DNA of 64,000 nt from Shewanella sp. NFH-SH190041 (GTDB lineage: Bacteria > Pseudomonadota > Gammaproteobacteria > Enterobacterales > Shewanellaceae), in NCBI RefSeq assembly GCF_024363255.1, contig NZ_AP026070.1, positions 2,728,001 to 2,792,000 of the forward strand. The letters are read 5' to 3'. Of this stretch, positions 28,364 to 36,509 are shown in pieces. The position numbers and the translations under genes are program-made. The notes under the pieces were generated by a model. The model was given only the letters and a program-made list of their open reading frames with translations, was not told where the DNA came from and ran no database searches. Position 1 is the first letter of the stretch. Every line of letters begins with the position of its first letter.

Positions 28364-28400
28364 AAAAAGCCTGCAATATTAATGTATTGCAGGCTTTTTT
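28364..28400 (+). terminator. Terminator of tRNA-Pro
   Basis: AAAAAGCCTGCAATA and TATTGCAGGCTTTTT make a perfect stem of 15 bp followed by a T-run. The following stretch to 28740 shows no gene. Confidence 0.88.
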
Positions 28401-28740
28401 GTTTGGGTCGTATTTTTGAGCGGGATGAAACTTGGGGAAAATGCTTATCTGATTAATCCTCTTGCGTGGGGAATAAACAAAGCTAGTCAGTTATCAAGAC
28501 GCTCCCAATAGCTTACAAATCACCCATATACCGCCATTTCACCTTAGATATACCCTGATAAGCCCAAGTAATTAAAAGGTATACAATTAGTGGGAGGCAA
28601 TCCTCTCGCTATTAACTCAAGCTCACCCCTCGCTATAACTGGATTATTCATCAACAATAAACGTAGGCCACAAAGAATTTCCAATAAATAAATTTATAAA
28701 TCAATGTGATGACTTCAATGCACATTGTTCTTTATGACAT

Positions 28741-28767
28741 AAAAAAGCGCCCATGACTGAGCGCTTG
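28741..28767 (-). terminator. Terminator of the first repeat-protein gene
   Basis: AAGCGC and GCGCTT pair around a 10-nt loop, with six As on the left giving the T-run for leftward transcription. Confidence 0.7.
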
Positions 28768-28785
28768 AAATATATGGCTATGCTA

Positions 28786-30459
28786 TCAATTTAAGCTGAC
28801 TATCTGCCACTTATTATTGTCAAAATAAAACAGCGTATCTAACCCTAAACTAAGCTGATGTTGTTTACCGGAATAACGCACCTTGACAGGTTTAACCGTT
28901 CGACGAGTGATATTAATCATTTCACCATTCGTTGCATTATCAGGTAGGTTGATTTCTGATAAATAAGCGCCGTCAGTTAGGCTGATATTAAGATTACCAT
29001 AACGATCCAATAGCGACTTTATACTGCTACTCTGCGCGGCAAGTTGTACATCAGCATTCGAATCCAATGATCTTTGTGCCTGCAAACTCCAGTCATCGAA
29101 CGCAATAAATTGCATCGTTGATCCTTTCCGGGGTCTTAAGGTCACCCCAGGGAATTTCAACCCTACCCACCAACTGGAGTAACGGATCAATATAATATTA
29201 CGGATATTGCCAATGTCAGTCGCTTTGGGAATGGTGAAATTACGTGTCCAGTTACCATCAGATGTCTGCAATTTCAATGTACTGTAATCATTAATAAAAC
29301 GCTTCAATAAAGCGGGCTCTCCACCTAATTTTCTCAATGTTGCATTATCCCTTACTGATTTATCACTAATTACAAACCAACTTCCCCCACGCTTAATAAA
29401 AACCGTTTTAGTTCCTTTAGGGGGTACTATTGTCGTAGATGAATAATTAAACTTTACGCTATACGTTGAGTTACGAACAAAGCTCACCATGGTTCCATCA
29501 GGTGCATCTCGTGAAAGTTCAATCACAGGAGTCCATTCTCCATCTTGAGTTTTAATTTCTACAGCACGGTGCTCTGTCAATAATTGGTTTAATACGCCAC
29601 TATCTTTACCTATGCGGGATAACTCTGTTTGACTGGAAACCATTTTTGCTGGCTTCATAAGCCACTGGTAACCATCAAATTTAAATGTCACAGTCTTCCC
29701 TTTAGGAATAACAGTATCAAACCCATAGGGAAAGCTGACCGTTCGTTTACCAAATTTAATTTTAATCGCTGCATCGGCCTGACGTTCAACAACAAATTCC
29801 TGTCCAGCTGATGATTTAGGTGGCATAGTCAATTCAGCAATACTATTGCCATTCGAAGTGATCATGGTCAATGGGTTGTACTTGGACAACAGTTCTTCAA
29901 ACAATGCTGGATCACGAGCAATCGCATCCATGGTTTTCTGATCACGAATAACCGTATCATGGGCACAGAAGAAATGACCCGCCGTGCCTTTTTTCACTTG
30001 GAAACCATAACCAGAGCCAGTAATAACATGTTTATTACCAATTTCAGTAATCTGCCAACGCCCCATATTGTTTTTAAAGAAATTTAGATTGGCTGGCACA
30101 TCTTCAGGTGGTACAGGAAATGAGAGCGGCGGACATTCACGATTAAATGTAATTTTATCATAAGTCACTGGTGCCTGAGATTTTGGCACACAAAATATAC
30201 CAAAAGCCCTACCTGGTTTTACTGTAAAATTATAACCATAACCCATAATGACATGATTATTACCAATCTGAGATATTTGCCATTTACTTAAATTGTAACG
30301 GAAGAAATCCATATTATCAGCAATATCTGAAGGTAATATTGGTACCATCTCATCAGGACACTCTCTCGAATATGCATATTTAATTTCATCATAAACAACA
30401 GCCTTGGCTGAACCTGTCGCCAATATCAATAAAGCTAAGCAAAGTTTTGGGTTAATCAT
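28786..30459 (-). CDS. Exported repeat protein, paralogue 1 (unknown family)
   Basis: 557 residues with a signal peptide ending SAKA (about residue 20). The mature part starts with two copies of a ~70-residue module, each with two cysteines and the signature FFxxNxxxWQI then NNHVIMG-type and GYGF-like motifs (second copy: FFKNNMGRWQITEIGNKHVI). Four tandem ~90-residue modules follow (about 190-557), each beginning like YNPLTMITSNGN or YSTLKLQTSDGNW and ending with a Y/F-rich strand such as VTFKFDGYQWLM. They look like beta-sandwich repeats. The layout recalls beta-repeat regions in secreted M66-type mucinases, a loose impression only. The gene has its own terminator and a paralogue 310 bp upstream. 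Confidence 0.75.
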   Translation of the reverse strand: MINPKLCLALLILATGSAKAVVYDEIKYAYSRECPDEMVPILPSDIADNMDFFRYNLSKWQISQIGNNHVIMGYGYNFTVKPGRAFGIFCVPKSQAPVTYDKITFNRECPPLSFPVPPEDVPANLNFFKNNMGRWQITEIGNKHVITGSGYGFQVKKGTAGHFFCAHDTVIRDQKTMDAIARDPALFEELLSKYNPLTMITSNGNSIAELTMPPKSSAGQEFVVERQADAAIKIKFGKRTVSFPYGFDTVIPKGKTVTFKFDGYQWLMKPAKMVSSQTELSRIGKDSGVLNQLLTEHRAVEIKTQDGEWTPVIELSRDAPDGTMVSFVRNSTYSVKFNYSSTTIVPPKGTKTVFIKRGGSWFVISDKSVRDNATLRKLGGEPALLKRFINDYSTLKLQTSDGNWTRNFTIPKATDIGNIRNIILIRYSSWWVGLKFPGVTLRPRKGSTMQFIAFDDWSLQAQRSLDSNADVQLAAQSSSIKSLLDRYGNLNISLTDGAYLSEINLPDNATNGEMINITRRTVKPVKVRYSGKQHQLSLGLDTLFYFDNNKWQIVSLN

Positions 30460-30545
30460 TTTGTGTCAACTCCGTACAGTTTTATTTTAGCCCGATAGAA
30501 CATGAGCAGCGTTGACGCAGCAGGTGATATCTGCAGCATATACCT
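30457..30545 (-). promoter_or_regulatory. Conserved 5' leader of repeat-protein paralogue 1
   Basis: About 60 bp directly before the start is nearly identical to the leader of the second paralogue: TCAACGCTGCTCATGTTCTA, TCGGGCT and CGGAGTTGAC in the same order. GTCAAC (30465-30470) and GTTGAC (30511-30516) are complementary and bracket the Shine-Dalgarno GGAG, so the ribosome site could be hidden in a hairpin. Confidence 0.5.
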
Positions 30546-30717
30546 ACATTACCGAAACAAATTATTTTGCTCCAATACCATATTTTTATAGCTAATTATT
30601 TCTTATAACCGAGTAATTGATGGATAAATTATATTTAAATGATAAAAATATTATTAACACTCAAAAACAACCAATTGATATTAAATAAATTGACTTATAG
30701 ACAGCCAATTTAAAACA

Positions 30718-30747
30718 AAAGCGCCTCGAAAATCGAGGCGCTTTTTA
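30718..30747 (-). terminator. Terminator of the second repeat-protein gene
   Basis: AAAAGCGCCTCG and CGAGGCGCTTTT pair perfectly around AAAAT, with a T-run for the leftward gene. The remaining gap to 30460 is AT-rich and without a gene. Confidence 0.8.
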
Positions 30748-30768
30748 TATCACAACTTAACGATTGAT

Positions 30769-32448
30769 TTAGTTCAGTGTAATAATCTTCCACTTATTAT
30801 TTTCAAAGTAAAATAATAGTGGCTCAACTAACCCTGTGGTAATTGTCTGTCCTGAGTAATGTACCTTTAATGATTTACGATACGTGCTACGGGTAATCTC
30901 AACCAATTCACCATTAGTCGCATTATCCGGTAAATAAATGACAGGCACATACGCATCATCAGAGATATTAATTGACAGGCTGGCATATTTATCCAACATT
31001 TGCTTCACGCCTGCGGCAGTGGCAATAGCCTGCACATCATCATTTCTGAAGATAGACTTACGCCCTTGCATATCCCATTTATCAAAAGCAATAAAGCGAG
31101 TGATACTACCGCGACGCGGATAAATGGTCACCCCTGGGAATTTTAACCCTACTCGCCAACTTGAATAACGCTTAAGGGTAATATTACGAATATCTCCAAT
31201 TGAGGTTGCCTTAGGTACTTCAAACGAACGGGTCCAATTACCATCTGATGTCTGTAACGTCAGTGAGCTATAATCATTAATCATTTGACGAACTAAATTA
31301 GGCTTACTTCCCAACATCCGCAGCGTACGGTTATCACGCACTAGCTTGTCACTCAGAACAAACCATGATCCACCACTCTTGATAAAGACGGTTTTTGTTC
31401 CCCGAGGCGGCACAATGCTGGTTGAAGAATAATTTAATCTCACACTATAAGTCGAGTTACGAATGAAAGTAACCATAGTACCGTGGGGGGCGTGACGTGA
31501 CAGATTAATTGTCGGCGTCCATCCACCGTCAAAAGTACGAATCTCAACTGACCTGTGTTGCTCCAATAACTTATTGAGCTCACCTTCATTTTTACCAATT
31601 TTACTCAGATCTTTTTGTGTCTTAACAATATAGCCAGGTTTCATTTCCCAGAAATTGCCATTGTAACGGAAGGTCAGCTTTTTACCTTTAGCCACGTCCG
31701 TATCAGTACCATAAGTAAAACCTATGGCTCTTCTGGCGTAATTCACCTTTATATCGGCCGCGGCCTGACGTTCAATAATAAACTCCTGACCTTTGGCAAC
31801 CCCTAATGGCAGCGTCACTTTCGGAATAGTATTGCCATCAGAAGTAATCATTGTTAGTGGATTGTATCTAGATAACAGATCTTTAAATAGCTGAGGGTCA
31901 CCGGCAATGCCATCCATCGTTTTTTGGTCACGAATAACTGAGCTATGGGCACAGTAGAAATAACCGGCTGTACCTTTTTTTACTTGAAAGCCATAGCCAG
32001 AACCCGTAATGACATGTTTATTACCAATCTGGGTAATCTGCCAACGGCCCATATTATTTTTGAAAAAATTCAAATTGGCCGGCACATCTTCAGGTGGTAC
32101 AGGAAATGACAGTGGTGGACACTCTCTATTTAACGTAATGCGATCATATTTAACCGCAACATGTGGTTCAACAGGTTTAGGTACACAATACACACTACCT
32201 GCATGACCCCGCTTTACAGCAAAGCCATAACCAGATCCCATGATTACATGGTTATTAGCGATTCGAGTAATTTGCCAGCGCCCCATATTATTGCGGAAAA
32301 AATTCATATTATCCGCCACATCTGCAGTTGGCATTGGCATCATAGTATTCGGGCATTCCTTTGCGAACTTGATTTCATCATATACAACCGCATTGGCAGA
32401 ACCAGCGGTCAACATTAGCAGTGATAAGCAAAGTCTTGTGTTTTTCAT
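30769..32448 (-). CDS. Exported repeat protein, paralogue 2 (unknown family)
   Basis: 559 residues from the ATG at 32448 (GGAG 6 nt upstream); a TTG two codons earlier overlaps that site. Signal peptide ends SANA (residue 20). The layout matches paralogue 1: two cysteine-paired N-terminal modules (21-91 and about 92-170; NNMGRWQITRIANNHVIMGS, then NNMGRWQITQIGNKHVITGS) and four ~90-residue modules (for example STYSVRLNYSSTSIVPPRGT, and a last one ending FYFENNKWKIITLN). Identity to paralogue 1 is high throughout and highest in the second N-terminal module, also at DNA level. No lipobox, no C-terminal anchor and no catalytic motif is seen, so these are probably secreted or periplasmic binding proteins. 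Confidence 0.75.
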   Translation of the reverse strand: MKNTRLCLSLLMLTAGSANAVVYDEIKFAKECPNTMMPMPTADVADNMNFFRNNMGRWQITRIANNHVIMGSGYGFAVKRGHAGSVYCVPKPVEPHVAVKYDRITLNRECPPLSFPVPPEDVPANLNFFKNNMGRWQITQIGNKHVITGSGYGFQVKKGTAGYFYCAHSSVIRDQKTMDGIAGDPQLFKDLLSRYNPLTMITSDGNTIPKVTLPLGVAKGQEFIIERQAAADIKVNYARRAIGFTYGTDTDVAKGKKLTFRYNGNFWEMKPGYIVKTQKDLSKIGKNEGELNKLLEQHRSVEIRTFDGGWTPTINLSRHAPHGTMVTFIRNSTYSVRLNYSSTSIVPPRGTKTVFIKSGGSWFVLSDKLVRDNRTLRMLGSKPNLVRQMINDYSSLTLQTSDGNWTRSFEVPKATSIGDIRNITLKRYSSWRVGLKFPGVTIYPRRGSITRFIAFDKWDMQGRKSIFRNDDVQAIATAAGVKQMLDKYASLSINISDDAYVPVIYLPDNATNGELVEITRSTYRKSLKVHYSGQTITTGLVEPLLFYFENNKWKIITLN

Positions 32449-32541
32449 AGTCAACTCCGTGCAGTTTCTTTAAGCCCGATAGAACATGAGCAGCGTTGAC
32501 GCTACAGCCCCTATGACTTGCAGCATGATTGGTACATTATA
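32446..32541 (-). promoter_or_regulatory. Promoter and conserved leader of repeat-protein paralogue 2
   Basis: On the minus strand a perfect -10 box TATAAT (32541-32536) lies about 90 bp before the start. The transcript would carry the same leader as paralogue 1, with GTCAAC (32450-32455 complement) and GTTGAC (32495-32500 complement) able to pair around the Shine-Dalgarno, and a competing AGCG-TCAA-CGCT tetraloop hairpin. Confidence 0.5.
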
Positions 32542-32993
32542 TTAACAAATGCACCATTACAAGATTTTATTCTTATTTTCGCAAAGATTTAGGTATTTAT
32601 TCTTAATATCCGATATAAACAACTGATTTTTTTTCAAATTAATTATTTATATTTATGAACAGTATTCACTGCTTCAAGCTAAATCTTCAGCATAAAAACT
32701 GGTATTATCAGAGTCTTTTTGCTGTTATCTCTAAATAATGATAAACATCAAAAATTCACACTAATGACATATTCAAGCTATTGTTAATAATGGAAATAAA
32801 GTTCTTCTTTCCAAATTTATTATTACCAAATATCAATAGGCCATCCAAATACCAATATGGTACGGCTGTGAAATGAAATAATCAGAAATAAGAAATTTAG
32901 CGATTAACTAGAAAAGGAGCACAGCTAAAGTCACACAGCAGAACAATACGGGAAGCTACAGCCCCGCCATGATAGGCAGGGCAGAAAGGACAA
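32542..32993. other. AT-rich intergenic stretch without a gene
   Basis: Between the second repeat-protein gene and nadE I see no coding frame, tRNA or clear hairpin terminator for a neighbour. The composition is strongly AT-rich to about 32900. Confidence 0.5.
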
Positions 32994-33824
32994 TTAATCG
33001 TAAATAGTAGGAATAGCACGGCGTTTGTGCTGTGTTTGCTGATAAATCCGGATCAGTTTGGCTTCGATTTCTGCAGCCACCTCACGACCTTCAAGAAAGT
33101 CATCAATTTGCTGATAAGTCATGCCTAAGGCTTGTTCATCAGCTAGTTGTGGCTGATCTTCTTCCAAATCTGCCGTAGGGGCTTTATGCACCAAAATATC
33201 AGGCGCACCAAGGTAAGCGGCTAATTGCCGAACTTGACGCTTGTTCAAACCAAATAATGGGGCTAAATCGCAGGCGCCATCACCCCACTTGGTATAAAAA
33301 CCCGTGATATTTTCTGCACTATGATCTGTGCCAACAACCAGCCCCCCGGTCAGACCGGCAATTTCATATTGCGCAATCATGCGCATTCTGGCTTTCACAT
33401 TACCTTTTACAAAATCCACATTAGTGTGTTGTGCTAATGTGGCTCCAGCCTCAGCCAGAGCGGATAATGTTTGTGAATGAACCCCGTCTACACCGTCACG
33501 GACATTTACCGTCACTTGCCGAGTTGGTTGAATAAAGCGACAAGCCAACTGCGCCTCATCTTCATCCTGCTGCACATCGTAGGGTAAGCGTACAGCAATA
33601 AACTGGTAAGGATTATCAGTCAAATCAGCATTAAGTCCATCCACGGCCAGTTGACATAACCGCCCTGCCAATGAGGAATCCACTCCGCCACTGATCCCCA
33701 GCACCAAACTGTGACAGTGTGCTTGCTGCAATTTGGTTTGAATAAACGCGACTCGACGTGCTATTTCAAACTCCGGTTCAATCTCAGCCAGCACTCTCAT
33801 TTCTTTCAGAATATGTCCTTTCAC
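32994..33824 (-). CDS. nadE: NH3-dependent NAD+ synthetase
   Basis: 276 residues from the GTG at 33824, which gives the N-terminus [12 protein letters not shown] that fits the family; a GTG two codons upstream is the edge of the open frame. The enzyme amidates deamido-NAD with ammonia and ATP. The ATP-pyrophosphatase P-loop SGGVDSS is at about 48-54, followed by [43 protein letters not shown] and the closing KRRAIPTI. The length matches E. coli NadE (275). No glutaminase domain is present, so free ammonia is used. Monocistronic. Confidence 0.95.
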   Translation of the reverse strand: MKGHILKEMRVLAEIEPEFEIARRVAFIQTKLQQAHCHSLVLGISGGVDSSLAGRLCQLAVDGLNADLTDNPYQFIAVRLPYDVQQDEDEAQLACRFIQPTRQVTVNVRDGVDGVHSQTLSALAEAGATLAQHTNVDFVKGNVKARMRMIAQYEIAGLTGGLVVGTDHSAENITGFYTKWGDGACDLAPLFGLNKRQVRQLAAYLGAPDILVHKAPTADLEEDQPQLADEQALGMTYQQIDDFLEGREVAAEIEAKLIRIYQQTQHKRRAIPTIYD

Positions 33825-34109
33825 GGGCACAACCCCACACTCACATGCAAACGGTAATTGCGGTCATTATGTGATAAAAGTCAGATAAATATAAGTGTTT
33901 TCTCATTTGTGACGCCATAAGCGATTACACCGGTTTTTATCGCCGTGCTGACCCAAATATCATCAGACTCTGCTCTCAACCCGTCAGTTAAAATTTCGTC
34001 ACTAATTCATGTTTTACTAAAGTTTGGTGCCGATATGTGAAACCGATTAACGTTCAATCAGTTAAAGTTCGCTATGCTGAGTGCCATCACTTTTCCAGGT
34101 CGTTATATC

Positions 34110-34472
34110 ATGTGGTGGCGATTGATTTGGGTAGCGTTTGTTTACCTGTTATTAGGGGCGCACTTTTTGCGCAGTGGTAATCCCGTACTTTGCGCTGTAT
34201 TTTCATTACTGCCCAACTTGCTGTTTTTCAGAAAAATGTGGATTAACAGGCTATTACAACTGATTTTATTAGGCTCTGTGTTTGCCGTTTGGGGCGTATG
34301 CAGCTACCACTATGTTCAAACCCGGGTGATGTTTGGTGCTCCCTGGGGCCGACTGGCTATCATTATGACCACAGTCAGTCTTCTCACCATCGCCGCGGCT
34401 TGGTGTATTGAAGAAATTAATCTGCGAACCATCAAGCATTGTCATCCAGACGATAATAAACTGAGCGATTAA
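34110..34472 (+). CDS. Small hypothetical membrane protein
   Basis: 120 residues from the ATG at 34110 (MWWRLIWVAFVYLLLGAHFL); the frame is open from 34074. About four membrane helices are predicted, with a charged cytoplasmic tail rich in E, R, H and D at the end. I do not recognise a named family. It lies on the + strand 93 bp before aat and may share its transcript. Confidence 0.6.
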   Translation: MWWRLIWVAFVYLLLGAHFLRSGNPVLCAVFSLLPNLLFFRKMWINRLLQLILLGSVFAVWGVCSYHYVQTRVMFGAPWGRLAIIMTTVSLLTIAAAWCIEEINLRTIKHCHPDDNKLSD

Positions 34473-34565
34473 ACGCTAGCTGTATCGAGAACCCGCTGCC
34501 GAGGAGTTTTCTCGGTAGCCATTTTCAGTTACTTTATTCGAACCATACTTTCCTGATATTGCAAT

Positions 34566-35282
34566 GTGAACTCCCTGCCTTTTCTTAATCCTGCTAACAC
34601 ACTTTTTCCGCCCCCTGAGCAGGCGTTAACAGATCCCAACGGCCTACTTGCTATCGGTGGCGATCTCAGTGCCCCCAGATTATTGTCTGCCTATTACAAT
34701 GGTATCTTCCCCTGGTTTAATGACGATGATCCCATTTTATGGTGGTCACCCGACCCTAGAGCCGTTTTTTCACCCCAAGCAATACATATCAGTCATAGTC
34801 TGAAAAAAACACTGAAAAAACAGCCTTGGCGTTTTACCATCAACCATGCATTTACTGAGGTGATCACCGCTTGTGCCGCTCCCAGAGCCAAGCAAGCTGG
34901 AACCTGGATTACCGATACGATTCAAACGGCCTACCAAGCATTACATCAGCTAAAGCGGGCCCACTCATTGGAAGTGTGGCAGGACAATGAACTTATTGGC
35001 GGCTTATATGGTATTAATGTTGGTGGCGTTTTTTGTGGTGAGTCCATGTTTCACCGCCGCAACAATGCTTCCAAAGCAGCCATGGCTGCGTTAGGACATC
35101 ATCTGCACCAATATCAATATCAGTTGATTGACGCTCAGTTGATGAATCCTTATCTGGTCTCTTTAGGGGCAAAGCCTTTATCCCGGCGAGATTTTTTACA
35201 TAGATTGCATCAACTAAGGGATCTCAAGCTTGATACACAATGTTGGCAGCCACAGGAGATCAACATTGACTTGCACAAATAA
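34566..35282 (+). CDS. aat: Leucyl/phenylalanyl-tRNA-protein transferase
   Basis: 238 residues, start GTG at 34566. The enzyme adds Leu or Phe to proteins with N-terminal Arg or Lys, marking them for ClpS/ClpAP. The family blocks are clear: PNGLLAIGGDLSAPRLLSAY, GIFPWFNDDDPILWWSPDPR, GTWITDTIQTAY, SLEVWQDNELIGGLYGINVG and GESMFHRRNNASKAA. It overlaps the bpt gene by 17 bp, so both N-degron transferases are made together, and the clpS/clpA genes lie close by on the other strand. Confidence 0.96.
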   Translation: MNSLPFLNPANTLFPPPEQALTDPNGLLAIGGDLSAPRLLSAYYNGIFPWFNDDDPILWWSPDPRAVFSPQAIHISHSLKKTLKKQPWRFTINHAFTEVITACAAPRAKQAGTWITDTIQTAYQALHQLKRAHSLEVWQDNELIGGLYGINVGGVFCGESMFHRRNNASKAAMAALGHHLHQYQYQLIDAQLMNPYLVSLGAKPLSRRDFLHRLHQLRDLKLDTQCWQPQEINIDLHK

Positions 35283-35988
35283 ATCTCTACGGGTGGGTCT
35301 TACGCCCCCCAGCCAATGCCCTTATCTCCCCCAGCAGCAAGAGCAACTTTTGGTGATCCAAGATGAACTGGATGCTGAGAGTTATGCACAACTACTGGCT
35401 CAGGGATTTCGCCGTAGCGGCGATATCGTATATCGCCCTCATTGCCGTGACTGTCAGGCCTGTATGCCGCTGCGGATCCCAATAATGAGCTTTACAGCCT
35501 CAAGTCAGCAGCGCCGCACCCTGAATAAAAATCGGTCTTTACACTGGCAAGTCACTAATCAGCAGCAAGCGCAGCATTATGCGCTGTATGAAAAATATAT
35601 CTGTCAGCGCCATGCTGATGGCGATATGTATCCCCCCAGCCCGGCACAGTTTGAACAATTTCTATCCTGCTGCTGGCACCAGCCACACTTTTTGGAACTC
35701 TACCGCGATACAACCCTTATTGCGGTTGCTGTCACAGATGTACTACCGGATAGCTTATCTGCGGTATATACCTATTTTGATCCTGATGAAGAAAAGCGCT
35801 CACTGGGTACACTGATGGTGCTACTCCAGCAACAAGTGGCAAAACAGCAACATAAAGCTTATCTTTATCTAGGTTTTCAAATTGATGACAACCATAAAAT
35901 GTCATATAAGCGTCGGTTTCGCCCTTATCAGATATTGACAAACTCAGGGTGGCATACTGGTACTAACATTAAGCCGGCAAAAAATTAG
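35266..35988 (+). CDS. bpt: Aspartate/glutamate leucyltransferase (Bpt/Ate family)
   Basis: 240 residues from the TTG at 35266. This start has AGGAG 7 nt upstream and gives the family-like N-terminus LRVGLTPPSQCPYLPQQQEQ; the ATG at 35230 would add 12 residues without support. The enzyme adds Leu to N-terminal Asp or Glu. The N-terminal cysteine cluster is present (C-x2-C pairs in HCRDCQACMPLRIP), followed by DGDMYPPS and the acyltransferase core YLYLGFQIDDNHKMSYKRRF. The gene overlaps aat and feeds the same ClpS/ClpAP pathway. Confidence 0.95.
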   Translation: MTCTNKSLRVGLTPPSQCPYLPQQQEQLLVIQDELDAESYAQLLAQGFRRSGDIVYRPHCRDCQACMPLRIPIMSFTASSQQRRTLNKNRSLHWQVTNQQQAQHYALYEKYICQRHADGDMYPPSPAQFEQFLSCCWHQPHFLELYRDTTLIAVAVTDVLPDSLSAVYTYFDPDEEKRSLGTLMVLLQQQVAKQQHKAYLYLGFQIDDNHKMSYKRRFRPYQILTNSGWHTGTNIKPAKN

Positions 35989-36180
35989 CATATTTAGCAT
36001 CAGAGATATTGTTAAAAAATGACGGCTCAAGTAGATGTTTGCTTAGTGCTTTATCTAGCATGCTAACCGATTAGATTTAGCACAAAAAATAATCGTGATT
36101 GTATCACTGTCACAGGGGGTTTCCCTTTACAGCGCCGCCGATTTGCGGCATGATACGCCCGTTTTATATTCGAAGGCTAA

Positions 36181-36414
<234 letters not shown>

Positions 36415-36431
36415 TCTTGCCTTCCAGAAAG

Positions 36432-36459
36432 AACCCGGTATAGAGACCGGGTTTTTTAG
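36432..36459 (+). terminator. Terminator of infA
   Basis: AACCCGGT and ACCGGGTT form the stem around ATAGAG, followed by TTTTT. Confidence 0.88.
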
Positions 36460-36471
36460 TTGGAATACGGA

Positions 36472-36501
36472 AAAAATGGCTGCCAAAGCAGCCATTTTTT
36501 A
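36472..36501. terminator. Terminator of clpA (bidirectional)
   Basis: AAAAAATGGCTGC and GCAGCCATTTTTT pair around CAAA; usable from both sides between convergent infA and clpA. Confidence 0.88.
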
Positions 36502-36509
36502 TTACCGGA

